In this document: positions 1-5,370 of the stretch, piece after piece
Numbering within the stretch: the first letter of the stretch is position 1
How the letters are laid out: every line of letters begins with the position of its first letter
Origin: Bifidobacterium sp. UBA6881
Lineage (GTDB): Bacteria; Actinomycetota; Actinomycetes; Actinomycetales; Bifidobacteriaceae
Assembly: GCA_002451435.1 (NCBI GenBank)
Contig: DKCF01000075.1
Location: forward strand, 1 to 7,846
Length of the DNA stretch: 7,846 nt
Direction: 5' to 3'
Program-made: the position numbers and the translations under genes
The notes under the pieces: generated by a model
Database searches by the model: none
Seen by the model: the letters and a program-made list of their open reading frames with translations, nothing else
Told to the model about the DNA's origin: nothing

Positions 1-797
1 TCCGCGTCCGTGTCCTCGTTCGCAGCGATGGCACGGTGTTCCAAATACGGCGAGCTCGCGATCGCCTGCGCCACCGCATCCGCCATGGTGGACAGCAGCA
101 GGTCGTTTTTCGCGAACGCGTATACGGTGCCCTGGATGCCGTAAGGCGTGAAACCCTCAAGCTTCACGACCGGAGCGTACTGCGGATTGGCGAGCTGCTT
201 GGTCGCGGCGTCCACTGTTTCGGCGATGTCGGCTTTCATCCGCGCCACATCGACGTCGGATTTCGCGGTGAAGGGCACCTTCACGATGCATTCGTTCGAC
301 GGTGCGATCTTCTCGAGCGAAGCGGTGTTCAGAATCGAATTCGGAATGACCATTTCGTTGCCGTTGCGCTCGCGCACGATGGTCTGCCGCCAGTTGATGT
401 CCTTGACGGTGCCGGTCGCGCCCGCGACGCTGATGAAATCGCCGGGCTGGATGACGCGGCCGACCATAAGCCCGAAGCCGCCGATCACGTTGGCGATGGT
501 GTCCTTCAGACCGAGGGAGACGGCAAGACCGCCGATGCCAAGGGCGGTGAACAACGTGGTCGGATTGACGCCGAACACCGGCTGGAGCACGGTGCCGGCG
601 GCAAGCACCCATACCACCACACGCATGATGTTGATGAAGATCGAAGCGTTGGGCACCTGCGACTTGTCAAGCAGTTTGCGGGCTATGCGGGTCAGCGCCT
701 TGTCGGCGACGAACGCGATGGCGATGACGATGACGAGCAGCACGATTTTGCCGTAGTTCCGGGCGAGCCATTGGGAAAGCGCGGTGATGAGATCCAT
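1..797 (-). CDS. MscS-family small-conductance mechanosensitive ion channel (C-terminus missing)
   Basis: Membrane channel of the MscS family, which opens under membrane tension to release solutes during hypo-osmotic shock. The frame is open to the window edge, so about 265 residues are visible and the C-terminus is missing. Counting from Met at 797, hydrophobic helices lie at about 17-35 and 53-75. The pore-lining helix, at about 80-112, is rich in Gly and Ala (motifs ALGIGGLA and GLKDTIANVIGG). The MscS beta domain follows, starting with the conserved RVIQPGDFI turn near 114-122 and containing VRERNG and the VIPNS motif. It is a short MscS protein without an added N-terminal domain. The start is uncertain: Met at 797 has no Shine-Dalgarno but has TACACT six bases upstream, suiting a leaderless mRNA. 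An in-frame ATG at 815 would add MRYTDR and has only a weak GGA upstream. The gene is divergent from the hydrolase at 946. Family assignment is secure; tension gating is inferred from family. Confidence 0.93.
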   Translation of the reverse strand, partial: MDLITALSQWLARNYGKIVLLVIVIAIAFVADKALTRIARKLLDKSQVPNASIFINIMRVVVWVLAAGTVLQPVFGVNPTTLFTALGIGGLAVSLGLKDTIANVIGGFGLMVGRVIQPGDFISVAGATGTVKDINWRQTIVRERNGNEMVIPNSILNTASLEKIAPSNECIVKVPFTAKSDVDVARMKADIAETVDAATKQLANPQYAPVVKLEGFTPYGIQGTVYAFAKNDLLLSTMADAVAQAIASSPYLEHRAIAANEDTDA

Positions 798-803
798 GCG
801 GTC

Positions 804-832
804 AGTGTAACGCATGAGTCTGTCCGTGGCGA
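804..832 (-). promoter_or_regulatory. Possible promoter of the MscS gene, leaderless type
   Basis: Read on the minus strand, TACACT (804-809) matches the actinobacterial TANNNT -10 pattern. It lies six bases before the ATG at 797, so transcription could begin at the start codon. TCGCCA (827-832) is 17 bases upstream and matches four of six bases of the TTGACA -35 consensus. Short motifs like these arise by chance, so this is a weak inference that mainly bears on start choice. Confidence 0.3.
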
Positions 833-903
833 TGCCGGAACCTCGGCGAACGCTGAGCGAACACGAGTCGGCGGCGACATGGGCCAACGCTCCGATCGGC
901 GCT

Positions 904-909
904 TAGAAT
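904..909 (+). promoter_or_regulatory. Possible -10 box for the DUF2974 hydrolase gene
   Basis: TAGAAT matches TATAAT in five of six bases and lies 36 bases before the hydrolase start codon, leaving room for the AAGGAG ribosome site at 934-939. No convincing -35 hexamer is found 16-18 bases upstream (the region there is GC-rich). The rest of the 148-bp divergent gap shows no other clear element. Confidence 0.35.
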
Positions 910-945
910 AGGCTGTGTTGGCGATGACGGCGGAAGGAGCGTGCG

Positions 946-2151
946 ATGGGCAACATCATCGACTATGCGCGCACGGAGACCCGTGGATTCGATTCGCTGC
1001 CTTTCCGCGCCGCCGATGCGTTGGTGCTGGCGCAGCTTTCCTACGACGATGTGCCGGACTGTGTGGCGACACTTGATGAGTTGACGAAACGATACGGCAC
1101 AATCGGCCATCGTGCCAGGCATTTTTCGCTGCGCCGGCCGATCGCGTCGCTGAAGGCGCTGCGGCACCCGCCGTTCGACGGCGTCACCATCGCGCGCGCC
1201 GACGATGAGCTCAATCATGATGCGGCCATGCCGGACCACAATGTCGAAAACGTCGGTTTGGTCGATCCGCGGGTGACCCACGATTTCTACCATGCCGTCG
1301 CGGCCAATCCACGGTTCGCGGACATCGAAATCGGCGCGTTTTGCGAGGAATTCGACGGCGACGCGCAGACCCAGTTCGCGGCGATGACGTTCCGGTTGCG
1401 CTCGGGCGCGCTCGTGGTGGCGTTCCGCGGCACCGACGATTCGCTGGTCGGATGGAAGGAGGACTTCAACATGGCCTTCCAATATCCGGTGCCGGCACAG
1501 GTCTCCGCCGCCGAATATCTGGAACGCGTCGCATCGTTGTATGAGGGGCCGATCATGCTCACCGGCCACTCCAAAGGCGGAAACCTCGCCGTATACGCGG
1601 CCATGAACGCCTCGGACGGCGTCAAAGACCGCGTGGAACGCATCTATTCCCTGGACGGTCCCGGTTTCCCCGAATCGGTGGTGCGCAGCTACGAATACGC
1701 GAGCGTGAGCGACCGCATCGTCAAAATCGTGCCCGATTCGTCAGTAGTGGGTATGGTGTTGGAGACGCCTGAACGGTGCATGGTGGTGAAATCCGACGTG
1801 GACGGCATCATGCAGCATTTCGCGTTCTCCTGGCAGATGCACGGCGGTGAATTCGCCAAAGTGGAGGACGTCGCCAACAGTTCCGTCGCGTTCAACAAGG
1901 CGTTGAACGGGTGGCTCGCCGGACTTTCCAAGGAGCAGCGCGAGCATGCGGTCGACGCGTTGTTCGCGGTGCTTGAGGCGTCTGGTGCGGGCAGCATCTC
2001 CGGTGTGATGGCGGCCGGGCCGAAGGTGATCCCCGAAATGCTCGGCACCTATGTGGGGCTGAGCGGCGAGGACAGGCGTAATCTCAACCAGGCGCTGATG
2101 ATCGTGCTGCAGGCCGCGCTCGCGCGCAATCCCAAAGTGCGTCGCAAATGA
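946..2151 (+). CDS. DUF2974 (Mbeg1-like) lipase-like alpha/beta hydrolase
   Basis: Putative serine hydrolase of 401 residues with the lipase-type alpha/beta fold. AAGGAG at 934-939, six bases before the ATG, fixes the start. The N-terminal part (about 1-100) has the family opening NIIDYARTE and AADALVLAQLSY. The strand VVAFRGTDDS (about 157-166) is the lipase-3-like oxyanion region. The nucleophile elbow is GHSKGGNLA, with Ser209 the likely nucleophile. Asp237 in SLDGPG or Asp264 in VPDSSVVG is the likely acid, and His291 in QHFAFSW the likely base, so a full triad appears present. No signal peptide or membrane segment is evident, suggesting a cytoplasmic enzyme. The tail (about 325-401) is helical, ending in ARNPKVRRK. 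Substrate and physiological role are unknown for this family; esterase or lipase activity is inferred from fold and motifs. It stands alone: the neighbour upstream is divergent and over 350 bp separate it from the next gene. Confidence 0.9.
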   Translation: MGNIIDYARTETRGFDSLPFRAADALVLAQLSYDDVPDCVATLDELTKRYGTIGHRARHFSLRRPIASLKALRHPPFDGVTIARADDELNHDAAMPDHNVENVGLVDPRVTHDFYHAVAANPRFADIEIGAFCEEFDGDAQTQFAAMTFRLRSGALVVAFRGTDDSLVGWKEDFNMAFQYPVPAQVSAAEYLERVASLYEGPIMLTGHSKGGNLAVYAAMNASDGVKDRVERIYSLDGPGFPESVVRSYEYASVSDRIVKIVPDSSVVGMVLETPERCMVVKSDVDGIMQHFAFSWQMHGGEFAKVEDVANSSVAFNKALNGWLAGLSKEQREHAVDALFAVLEASGAGSISGVMAAGPKVIPEMLGTYVGLSGEDRRNLNQALMIVLQAALARNPKVRRK

Positions 2152-2230
2152 CGTGCGGGGAATCGATGTGATAGAGGTCGGGCCGGAAGGCTTGATTCGC
2201 AATCCCAAGGTGTGCCGCAAGTGGTCGTGC
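2125..2230 (+). repeat. Imperfect direct repeat: tail of the hydrolase gene duplicated downstream
   Basis: Bases 2125-2156, spanning the last codons and stop of the hydrolase gene, recur imperfectly at 2198-2230. Both copies start CGCAATCCCAA, then differ by scattered changes and one inserted base, and both end CGTGC. The second copy would encode RNPKVCRKW against RNPKVRRK in the gene, but lies in a different frame after the stop. It may be the relic of a duplicated or formerly longer 3' end. Similarity is clear by eye; the origin is inference. Confidence 0.5.
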
Positions 2231-2292
2231 AAGGTCATCGGGATGTGCTTTGCGGACGTGACGGTTAAGGGACGGGGTTCGCGAATCGCATC

Positions 2293-2327
2293 GGAATGGT
2301 GGGGACGGAGCGCATGCGAACCATTCC
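2293..2327. repeat. Inverted repeat GGAATGGT / ACCATTCC
   Basis: Perfect 8-bp arms at 2293-2300 and 2320-2327 enclose 19 bases that include the small palindrome CGCATGCG (2311-2318). No T-run follows on either strand, so it is not a typical intrinsic terminator. It could be a protein-binding site or a chance hairpin. Confidence 0.4.
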
Positions 2328-2328
2328 A

Positions 2329-2374
2329 CGTGAATCGGGGTTTCCTGTGTGCGCGAATCGGGGGTTTCGTGTAA
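2329..2374. repeat. Near-tandem 23-bp repeat, two units
   Basis: Unit one (2329-2351) and unit two (2352-2374) share the frame CGYGAATCGGGG followed by GTTTC or TTTCC and TGTGT or GTGTA, with a few substitutions and a one-base shift. The second unit ends just where the 73-codon frame stops. No function is recognised. Confidence 0.4.
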
Positions 2375-2439
2375 GTGGTCCCGTGCGGATGGTTTGACCG
2401 TTCTGTCGCGGATGCCCTGGCCGGGCCGCAATGCGGCGG

Positions 2440-2463
2440 ATTGTTCCGAATAATCGGTACAAT
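2440..2463. promoter_or_regulatory. 24-bp palindrome, likely TetR operator overlapping the regulator's -10 box
   Basis: Arms ATTGTTCCGA (2440-2449) and TCGGTACAAT (2454-2463) are complementary at nine of ten positions around the spacer ATAA. The right arm ends in TACAAT (2458-2463), a good -10 hexamer placed 42 bases before the TetR start codon. A repressor bound here would block that promoter. Palindrome size and position fit autoregulation by a TetR protein. The -35 region is weak. The symmetry is seen directly; the operator role is inferred. Confidence 0.6.
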
Positions 2464-2478
2464 GTCTGAAATAAGACA
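2463..2478. promoter_or_regulatory. Second inverted repeat TGTCT-N6-AGACA, abutting the first
   Basis: Perfect 5-bp arms at 2463-2467 and 2474-2478 flank GAAATA. The site shares one base with the preceding palindrome and would lie around the transcription start if TACAAT at 2458 is the -10 box. It may be a second operator half or a separate site. Short arms make chance more likely than for the first palindrome. Confidence 0.4.
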
Positions 2479-2505
2479 GTGTGACTAATTTTCGGGGAGA
2501 AGCGC

Positions 2506-3165
2506 ATGCCACGTCCACGTAGGGATTCGGAGATCCTGCCGGCCAAGGAACGCATCGAAAACGCGTTTTGGGAATTGCTTGCGGAACGCGAATACGGCAA
2601 AATCACCGTTACCGACATCGTGCGTGTGGCGAACGTCAACCGCAATTCCTTCTACTACCATTTCTCCGGATTGCCGGAATTGGCCGATGCCGCCATTCTG
2701 CATGCCGTCGAGAACACGCCGAAGCCGTCGATGCCGGGGCGTGATTTCGATCCCGACACCGAATGGCGTCGGCATGTCACCGCATTGCTGCGAGACCCGG
2801 AACAGCGCCAGCGGCTCAACCGTCTCGCCATGGTCGCCGGACCGCATAGCTCGCCGGAATTGGTCGAATCATTGCGTGAATTCGGACGCCTGACGCTGAT
2901 CGGCGTGCTGGGGCTCGATGCCGACCATCTCGACCTCAAAACCGATCTGATGCTCGACTTCACCGTGGGTGGCATGCTTGCCGTGCTGCAACGCTGGCCG
3001 CAACTGCACGAGCGGATGCCGATCGACACCGTGTTCAACGAGGACGTGGCGGTGCTTGCGGCCGGCATGTTCATGTCGATGTCGAAAACCGACATGCTCG
3101 ATTACTGGCGCAGGATTTTCAATGAGGGCTTCATGCCGGGAAGTGACGCCGCGTCTGCCCAATGA
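2506..3165 (+). CDS. TetR/AcrR-family transcriptional regulator
   Basis: DNA-binding regulator of 219 residues, the usual TetR size. GGGGAG at 2494-2499, six bases before the ATG, supports the start. The N-terminal DNA-binding domain runs about 12-60, with the helix-turn-helix at about 34-53 (ITVTDIVRVANVNRNSFYYHF); the final FYYHF is the TetR hallmark. The remainder (about 65-219) is the helical ligand and dimerisation domain, which is too variable to name a ligand. The palindromes at 2440-2478 sit over its promoter, so it probably represses itself. The aminotransferase 93 bp downstream on the same strand is the most obvious co-regulated target. Family is certain; effector and target are inferred or unknown. 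Codon use resembles the neighbouring genes. Confidence 0.94.
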   Translation: MPRPRRDSEILPAKERIENAFWELLAEREYGKITVTDIVRVANVNRNSFYYHFSGLPELADAAILHAVENTPKPSMPGRDFDPDTEWRRHVTALLRDPEQRQRLNRLAMVAGPHSSPELVESLREFGRLTLIGVLGLDADHLDLKTDLMLDFTVGGMLAVLQRWPQLHERMPIDTVFNEDVAVLAAGMFMSMSKTDMLDYWRRIFNEGFMPGSDAASAQ

Positions 3166-3173
3166 CATCATGG

Positions 3174-3194
3174 CCGTAGGGCCGGCGCCTGCGG
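3174..3194 (+). other. Small GC-rich hairpin between tetR and the aminotransferase
   Basis: CCGTAGG (3174-3180) pairs with CCTGCGG (3188-3194), one pair being G-U in RNA, around the loop GCCGGCG. No T-run follows, so complete termination is unlikely. It could tune read-through or protect the mRNA end. No separate promoter for the aminotransferase is evident in this 93-bp gap. Confidence 0.25.
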
Positions 3195-3258
3195 TGGTAG
3201 AAACGGTAGTGGTGGTATGCGCGGCAACGCGCACGAACAGATGACAGGAAGGTTGCCC

Positions 3259-4449
3259 ATGATCAACGAAGACTACAAGGCCATGCTCGGCGGAAAATCC
3301 GTGATTCGCGAGCTGAGCGAATACGCGGCCGCGCGTGGCGCGGAAATCGGTTACGAGAACGTGTTCGACTACTCGCTGGGCAATCCGAGCGTGCCGTGCC
3401 CGCAGGACTACACCGACGCGGTGATCGACCTGTATGAGACCGCCGAGCCGGTGGCGCTGCACGGGTATTCGCCGTCCCTCGGCATTCCGTCGGTGCGCAA
3501 GGCCATCGCCGAAAGCCTGAACCGCCGCTTCGACATGGACTACACCGCCGACTACATCTTCCCGACCTCGGGTGCGGCCGGCGCGTTGGCACATGCGCTG
3601 CGCGCGGTGACCAAGCCGGGGGACGAGGTCATCACCTTCGCGCCGTACTTCCCGGAATACCAGCCGTACGTGAACGGCACCGGCGCGCATCTGACGGTGG
3701 TGCCGGCCGACACCGAGAACTTCCAGATCAATTTCGAGGCGTTCGAACAGGCGCTGAATCCGGGAACCATGGCCGTGCTCATCAACACGCCGAACAATCC
3801 GTCCGGAGCGGTCTACTCCGCCGAAACGCTGACCCGCCTTGCCGAGGTGCTGCGCGCGAAGCAGGCCGAATACGGCCATGACATCTTCCTGATCTCCGAC
3901 GAGCCATACCGCGAGATCGTGTTCGACGGCGGAGAGCAGCCGTATCCGAGCAAGTTCTACGACAACACGCTGTCGTGCTATTCGTACTCGAAGTCGCTGT
4001 CCCTGCCGGGCGAGCGCATCGGATACGTGGCGGTGAATCCGCGCGCCACCGACGCCGAGCTGATCGTGCCGATGTGCGGCCAGATCAGCCGTGGAACCGG
4101 CCACAACTGCCCGAGCTCCACCGCACAGCTCGCGGTCGCCAAGGTGGTGGACGAGACGAGCGACCTGTCCGTCTACGAGAAGAACATGAATCTGCTGTAC
4201 GATGCGCTGGTGCGTCTGGGATTCGATGTGGTGCGTCCCGGCGGCACGTTCTACATCTTCCCGAAGGCGTTGGAGGAGGACGCGAACGCGTTCTGCATGA
4301 AGGCCAAGGATTACGATCTGATCCTCGTGCCGTCCGACAGTTTCGGCGTGCCGGGCTACTTCCGCATGGCCTACTGCATCGATACCGAGAAGGTGGAGCG
4401 TTCCATCGGCGCGTTTGAGAAGTTCGTGCACGAGGTGTACGGCCGCTGA
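3259..4449 (+). CDS. PLP-dependent aminotransferase, class I/II (aspartate aminotransferase fold)
   Basis: Cytosolic transaminase of 396 residues, the normal size for fold-type I class I/II enzymes, moving an amino group between an amino acid and a 2-oxo acid through pyridoxal phosphate. AGGAAGG at 3246-3252, six bases before the ATG at 3259, fixes the start; an in-frame GTG at 3217 would add 14 residues but lacks such a site. Active-site features are intact: NTPNNPSG with Asn180, SDEPYREI with Asp214 (pyridine nitrogen) and Tyr217, SYSKSLSLPGERIGY with the Schiff-base Lys245, and Arg369 in YFRMAYC, which binds the substrate carboxylate. The N-terminal LGNPSVPCP loop is the family's substrate-binding region. 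Motifs do not distinguish aspartate, alanine, aromatic or other substrates. It follows a TetR gene closely and is probably co-transcribed with it. Its stop codon lies next to, or within the outer arm of, the palindromic element downstream. Confidence 0.94.
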   Translation: MINEDYKAMLGGKSVIRELSEYAAARGAEIGYENVFDYSLGNPSVPCPQDYTDAVIDLYETAEPVALHGYSPSLGIPSVRKAIAESLNRRFDMDYTADYIFPTSGAAGALAHALRAVTKPGDEVITFAPYFPEYQPYVNGTGAHLTVVPADTENFQINFEAFEQALNPGTMAVLINTPNNPSGAVYSAETLTRLAEVLRAKQAEYGHDIFLISDEPYREIVFDGGEQPYPSKFYDNTLSCYSYSKSLSLPGERIGYVAVNPRATDAELIVPMCGQISRGTGHNCPSSTAQLAVAKVVDETSDLSVYEKNMNLLYDALVRLGFDVVRPGGTFYIFPKALEEDANAFCMKAKDYDLILVPSDSFGVPGYFRMAYCIDTEKVERSIGAFEKFVHEVYGR

Positions 4450-4574
4450 AAAGCCATTTGTGCTATATGTGGCAGTTTCTTTCAGAAGAAAAGGCTTAGG
4501 GGGTATGAAATATACCCCCTAAGTGGCGAGTGGGTTGGCGAAGCTGCCACATATAGTGAATTTGGTTTTTCTGC
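4445..4574. repeat. Alternative long imperfect palindrome concentric with the inner hairpin
   Basis: Arms 4445-4475 and 4544-4574 are inverted copies identical at 24 of 31 positions. Pairing extends a few bases inward (TTC at 4477-4479 with GAA at 4540-4542). Their common centre, about 4509.5, is almost the centre (4509) of the perfect hairpin at 4495-4523, so the whole 130 bp can fold as one long stem with an internal loop. The left arm includes the aminotransferase stop codon. This competes with the 4463-4597 reading of the same region. Confidence 0.5.
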
Positions 4575-4597
4575 AAAGGAAATTCTGCCACATATAG
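4463..4597. mobile_element. MITE-like palindromic element, about 135 bp, no coding capacity
   Basis: CTATATGTGGCAG at 4463-4475 is repeated as its exact reverse complement at 4544-4556 and 4585-4597. The outermost pair would be 13-bp terminal inverted repeats of a 135-bp element, flanked on both sides by GTG (4460-4462 and 4598-4600), a possible 3-bp target duplication. Similarity of this pair continues inward: TTTC, TTT, CAGAA and an A-run occur in the same order inside both ends, with small gaps. A perfect 12-bp hairpin sits inside. The element is clearly more AT-rich than its surroundings and codes for nothing recognisable. It resembles a miniature inverted-repeat transposable element that would need a transposase in trans. 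The parent family is not recognised. A 3-bp flank match can occur by chance, so mobility is inferred. Confidence 0.45.
4486..4523 (-). terminator. Perfect 12-bp hairpin with T-rich tail on the minus strand
   Basis: CTTAGGGGGTAT (4495-4506) and ATACCCCCTAAG (4512-4523) are perfect complements around a 5-base loop. On the minus strand the stem is followed by CCTTTTCTT (4494 down to 4486), so it can act as an intrinsic terminator for the TetR gene ending at 4628. On the plus strand the stem is followed by a G-rich sequence without a T-run, so termination of the aminotransferase there is less certain. It lies between convergent genes. Confidence 0.55.
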
Positions 4598-4612
4598 GTG
4601 TTTTCACATCGG

Positions 4613-4651
4613 TTCACTTGGTGGGTTTCACTTGGTGGGTTTTGCTTGGGG
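4613..4651. repeat. 14-bp tandem duplication plus a decayed third unit
   Basis: TTCACTTGGTGGGT occurs exactly twice (4613-4626, 4627-4640). It is followed by TTTGCTTGGGG (4641-4651), a partial, changed third unit. On the minus strand the repeat carries the last codons (PTK) and stop of the TetR gene, so each exact unit contains ACCAAGTGA. Slippage or unequal exchange at the gene's end is a likely origin. Confidence 0.7.
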
Positions 4652-5296
4652 CAGGAGACGTGATAATGCATCCCTTGCCTCTGCGCGCGTCTCTTCGATG
4701 CTCGGTAACGGATGGGACATGGCCCGGCGAATGGTCGCGCCCTCGATGATGTCGTCGATGAGCTGCGCAGTGCGTGCATCGAAGTGCAGTTGAAGCGCAT
4801 GCTGTGTTTTGGCCATCCATTGGGTGGTGATGTTCCGGTAGCGGGCATCATGCGCGGCGGCCGCATACAGTTCGAGATTGACGGCCAGGGATTGCTGCGT
4901 GCTGAGCAGGTCGTCGGTGATGGTGCCGATGATCGCGTCGATCGCCTGTGTTTGCGTTTTGGCGCGCTTCATACGGTTCTGGAACGTGTCGGCCGACTGG
5001 ATCATGAAATATTCGAATGACCGGTAGATTAAATCGTTGATGCTTGAAAAATAGTAGGTCGTCGATCCGAGCGGCACGTTGGCCGCTGCCGCCACCGCGC
5101 GATGCGTGGTCCCATTGACGCCTTTGGTCGCGATGACTTCCAGACACGCTTCGATGATGCGCTGGCGACGAAGCGGGTCATTGTGCCGGAGGTGATTCGA
5201 TGATGATTCGCGGGACGTTGCCGCGTTTTGGCTTATCTGCTTGGTCTGGCGTGCAATCGTATTGTGCGAAGTCTGCGGTGTGTCGGTTTTCCCCAT
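4628..5296 (-). CDS. TetR-family transcriptional regulator, divergent from the acetyltransferase
   Basis: DNA-binding regulator of 222 residues from the ATG at 5296. The DNA-binding domain is about 40-90: DPLRRQRIIEACLEVIATKG, then the helix-turn-helix at about 63-83 (TTHRAVAAAANVPLGSTTYYF), with the usual YYF end. The helical ligand domain follows. About 39 residues rich in Ser, Thr, Asn and Gln precede the domain, which is longer than usual. The start has no Shine-Dalgarno but has TACGAT (5304-5309, minus strand) seven bases upstream, consistent with a leaderless mRNA. An open frame continues to 5500 but would overlap the divergent gene and the operators. Two near-identical palindromes over the start and the intergenic gap mark it as a probable repressor of itself and the acetyltransferase. 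Its stop lies in a tandem duplication. The ligand is unknown. Confidence 0.92.
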   Translation of the reverse strand: MGKTDTPQTSHNTIARQTKQISQNAATSRESSSNHLRHNDPLRRQRIIEACLEVIATKGVNGTTHRAVAAAANVPLGSTTYYFSSINDLIYRSFEYFMIQSADTFQNRMKRAKTQTQAIDAIIGTITDDLLSTQQSLAVNLELYAAAAHDARYRNITTQWMAKTQHALQLHFDARTAQLIDDIIEGATIRRAMSHPLPSIEETRAEARDALSRLLPQAKPTK

Positions 5297-5314
5297 GCGT
5301 ACAATCGTACACAG
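5295..5314. promoter_or_regulatory. TetR operator site 2, overlapping the regulator's start and -10 box
   Basis: Arms ATGCGTACA (5295-5303) and CGTACACAG (5306-5314) around AT form an imperfect copy of the site at 5319-5338. The pair fits ATGYGTACA-NN-YGTACACAK. It covers the TetR start codon at 5296 and the minus-strand TACGAT, so binding would block the regulator's own transcription. Confidence 0.65.
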
Positions 5315-5318
5315 TGCG

Positions 5319-5338
5319 ATGTGTACAAATGTACACAT
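5319..5338. promoter_or_regulatory. TetR operator site 1, perfect 20-bp palindrome
   Basis: Perfect 9-bp arms ATGTGTACA (5319-5327) and TGTACACAT (5330-5338) flank AA. It is centred 24 bp from the sister site at 5295-5314. It covers the expected -35 area of the minus-strand TetR gene, and its right end runs into CATATT (5336-5341), a possible -10 box for the plus-strand acetyltransferase. The two sites would therefore control both divergent genes. Confidence 0.75.
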
Positions 5339-5370
5339 ATTGAGCGGTGCAAAGCCGCGAAAGGGGCGGT

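Larger units (their letters stand above)
2152..2439. other. Intergenic stretch without a convincing gene; repeats only
   Basis: No reading frame here has both a ribosome site and a recognisable protein. A 73-codon GTG-start frame (2153-2374) has no Shine-Dalgarno and no recognisable domain. The stretch contains the second copy of the hydrolase tail (2198-2230), an inverted repeat (2293-2327) and a near-tandem repeat (2329-2374). No typical terminator with a T-run follows the hydrolase gene. Confidence 0.6.

Noticed and set aside
36..911. 291-codon plus-strand frame
   Set aside because: It is antisense to the clearly recognisable MscS gene; composition is Arg/His/Asp-rich with no domain, as expected of a shadow frame in GC-rich DNA.
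2153..2374. 73-codon frame after the hydrolase gene
   Set aside because: GTG start without a ribosome site, no recognisable domain, and part of its sequence is explained by the repeat of the hydrolase tail.
3217..3258. Upstream GTG start of the aminotransferase
   Set aside because: The ATG at 3259 has AGGAAGG at ideal spacing, and the family's N-terminus begins there.
2869..4431. 520-codon minus-strand frame
   Set aside because: Lies opposite the TetR and aminotransferase genes, both with intact motifs. Its His/Arg/Val-rich sequence resembles no family and reflects third-position GC bias.
4499..4520. CsoR-type copper operator, suggested by GGGGGTAT and ATACCCCC
   Set aside because: CsoR sites have the C-run before the G-run around a short centre; here the order is reversed and forms a hairpin, and no copper gene is nearby.
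4445..4651. CRISPR array
   Set aside because: Repeats are 13-14 bp, partly inverted and irregularly spaced, with no cas genes nearby.
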